Below, in pieces: positions 5,838-6,659 of a DNA stretch of 6,659 nt. The translations under genes were made by a program, and so were the position numbers. The notes below the pieces were generated by a model, which did not search any database, was not told where the DNA came from, and saw only the letters and a list, made by a program, of their open reading frames with translations. Within the stretch, counting starts at the first letter, position 1. Each line of letters begins with the position of its first letter. The stretch is taken from the NCBI GenBank assembly GCA_900550825.1, contig URTZ01000108.1, positions 1 through 6,659 of the forward strand, read 5' to 3'. The stretch comes from an uncultured Collinsella sp. GTDB taxonomy: Bacteria; Actinomycetota; Coriobacteriia; Coriobacteriales; Coriobacteriaceae.

Positions 5838-6659
5838 ATGAGTGCTGACTACCCGTCAATGACTACGGCCGAGATTCGCTCCAAGTTCCTCAACTTCTTT
5901 GAGGAGCGCGGTCTTAAGCTCTATCCTTCTTCGTCCCTCGTCCCCGACGATCCTTCGCTGCTGCTTGCCAACGCCGGCATGAACCAGTTTAAGGAGTACT
6001 ACCAGGGCAAGAAGACCATGAAGGAGATCGGCGCTATCTCCTGCCAGAAGTGCGTCCGCACCAACGACATCGATTGCATCGGCGAGGACGGCCGTCACCT
6101 GTCCTTCTTCGAGATGCTCGGCGACTTCTCCTTTGGCGGCGTCTCCAAGCAGCAGGCCTGCGCTTGGGCCTTTGAGCTCATCACCAAGGAGTTCAAGCTG
6201 CCGCTCGACCGCCTGTACTTTACCGTCTTTACCGAGGACGATGAGACCCACGACGTGTGGCGCTCCCTGGGCGTTGCCGAGGACCACATCTCCCGCCTGG
6301 GCGAGGACGACAACTTCTGGGCCGCTGGCCCCACTGGCCCCTGCGGTCCCTGCTCCGAGATCTACTTTGACATGGGCGAGGAGGTCGGCTGCGGTAGTCC
6401 CGACTGCAAGCCCGGCTGCGACTGCGACCGCTTCCTGGAGTTCTGGAACCTCGTCTTTACCCAGTATGATCGCCAGGAGGACGGCTCCATGCCGGAGCTG
6501 CCGCACCGCAACCTCGATACGGGCATGGGTTTGGAGCGCATGGCCGCCATCATGCAGCACAAGACCGCCAACTACGACGGCGATCTGATGCAGCACCTCA
6601 TCAAGCTCGGTGAGGAGATTAGCGGCAAGACCTATGACGCCGACGATTACTCCGGCGCC
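5838..6659 (+). CDS. alaS: alanyl-tRNA synthetase, N-terminal part (runs off the window)
   Basis: The first 274 codons of an enzyme usually about 870-880 residues long. ATG at 5838 follows GAGGAG (5823-5828) by nine bases. It joins alanine to tRNA-Ala with ATP in the cytoplasm. The class II catalytic core is clear: TTAEIRSKFLNFFEERG (9-25), PSSSLVPDDPSLLLANAGMNQFK (30-52), CVRTNDIDCIGEDGRHLSFFEMLGDFSFG (72-100, motif 2 region), GPTGPCGPCSEIYFDMG (164-180), the Cys-rich CGSPDCKPGCDCDRFLEFWNLVF (185-207) seen in many bacterial AlaRS, and motif 3 GMGLERM (229-235). The tRNA-recognition, editing and C-Ala domains lie beyond the window. Codon choice is strongly biased (CTG, AAG, GAC, CGC), as expected of a highly expressed core gene and in contrast to the island before it. 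Confidence 0.98.
   Translation, partial: MSADYPSMTTAEIRSKFLNFFEERGLKLYPSSSLVPDDPSLLLANAGMNQFKEYYQGKKTMKEIGAISCQKCVRTNDIDCIGEDGRHLSFFEMLGDFSFGGVSKQQACAWAFELITKEFKLPLDRLYFTVFTEDDETHDVWRSLGVAEDHISRLGEDDNFWAAGPTGPCGPCSEIYFDMGEEVGCGSPDCKPGCDCDRFLEFWNLVFTQYDRQEDGSMPELPHRNLDTGMGLERMAAIMQHKTANYDGDLMQHLIKLGEEISGKTYDADDYSGA

Noticed and set aside
5856..6596. 246-codon open frame on the minus strand inside alaS
   Set aside because: Shadow of the strongly codon-biased alaS gene; the product is repetitive V/L/G/A-rich with no recognisable motif.

Overview
The window reads as chromosomal DNA of a high-GC Gram-positive bacterium. The best guess is the Coriobacteriia, Collinsella or a close relative. This rests on codon style (many GC-ending codons, GAGGAG-type ribosome binding sites) and on my memory of the neighbourhood rarA / sigma-B-type sigma factor / AI-2E-family permease / alaS. 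No search could be run, so the genus is an inference.

Bases 1-4319 are a dense plus-strand block. The 3' part of rarA (AAA+ ATPase of replication-fork maintenance, 5' end outside the window) comes first. After a 100-base gap with a possible promoter come four tightly packed genes: a single-TM protein with a long helical, DUF948-like domain; a small RsbW/SpoIIAB-like protein; a sigma factor of the SigB/SigF/SigG group; and an AI-2E-family permease. Junctions are an 8-base overlap, a 1-base gap and a 4-base ATGA overlap, so this looks like one translationally coupled operon. The RsbW-like protein keeps the family's fold pattern but lacks the recognisable ATP-binding residues.

Bases 4320-5735 are an A+T-richer accessory island with different codon use. 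It holds a minus-strand four-TM protein, convergent with the permease gene, and two divergent plus-strand genes for small secreted proteins. The two secreted proteins are diverged tandem paralogues (shared ARRA, YK-L-F and NSYS elements). The upstream copy ends at a TGA exactly where the downstream copy has a Cys codon. Past that TGA the frame still encodes the family tail (NYQTR, against NYQVR in copy 2) and then stops. The island may be a small secreted-effector/membrane-partner module, but nothing in it matches a family I can name.

A strong rho-independent terminator at 5736-5765 closes the island. A short promoter/leader region then leads into alaS (alanyl-tRNA synthetase), whose first 274 codons fill the rest of the window in the high-GC, strongly biased codon style of the core genome.
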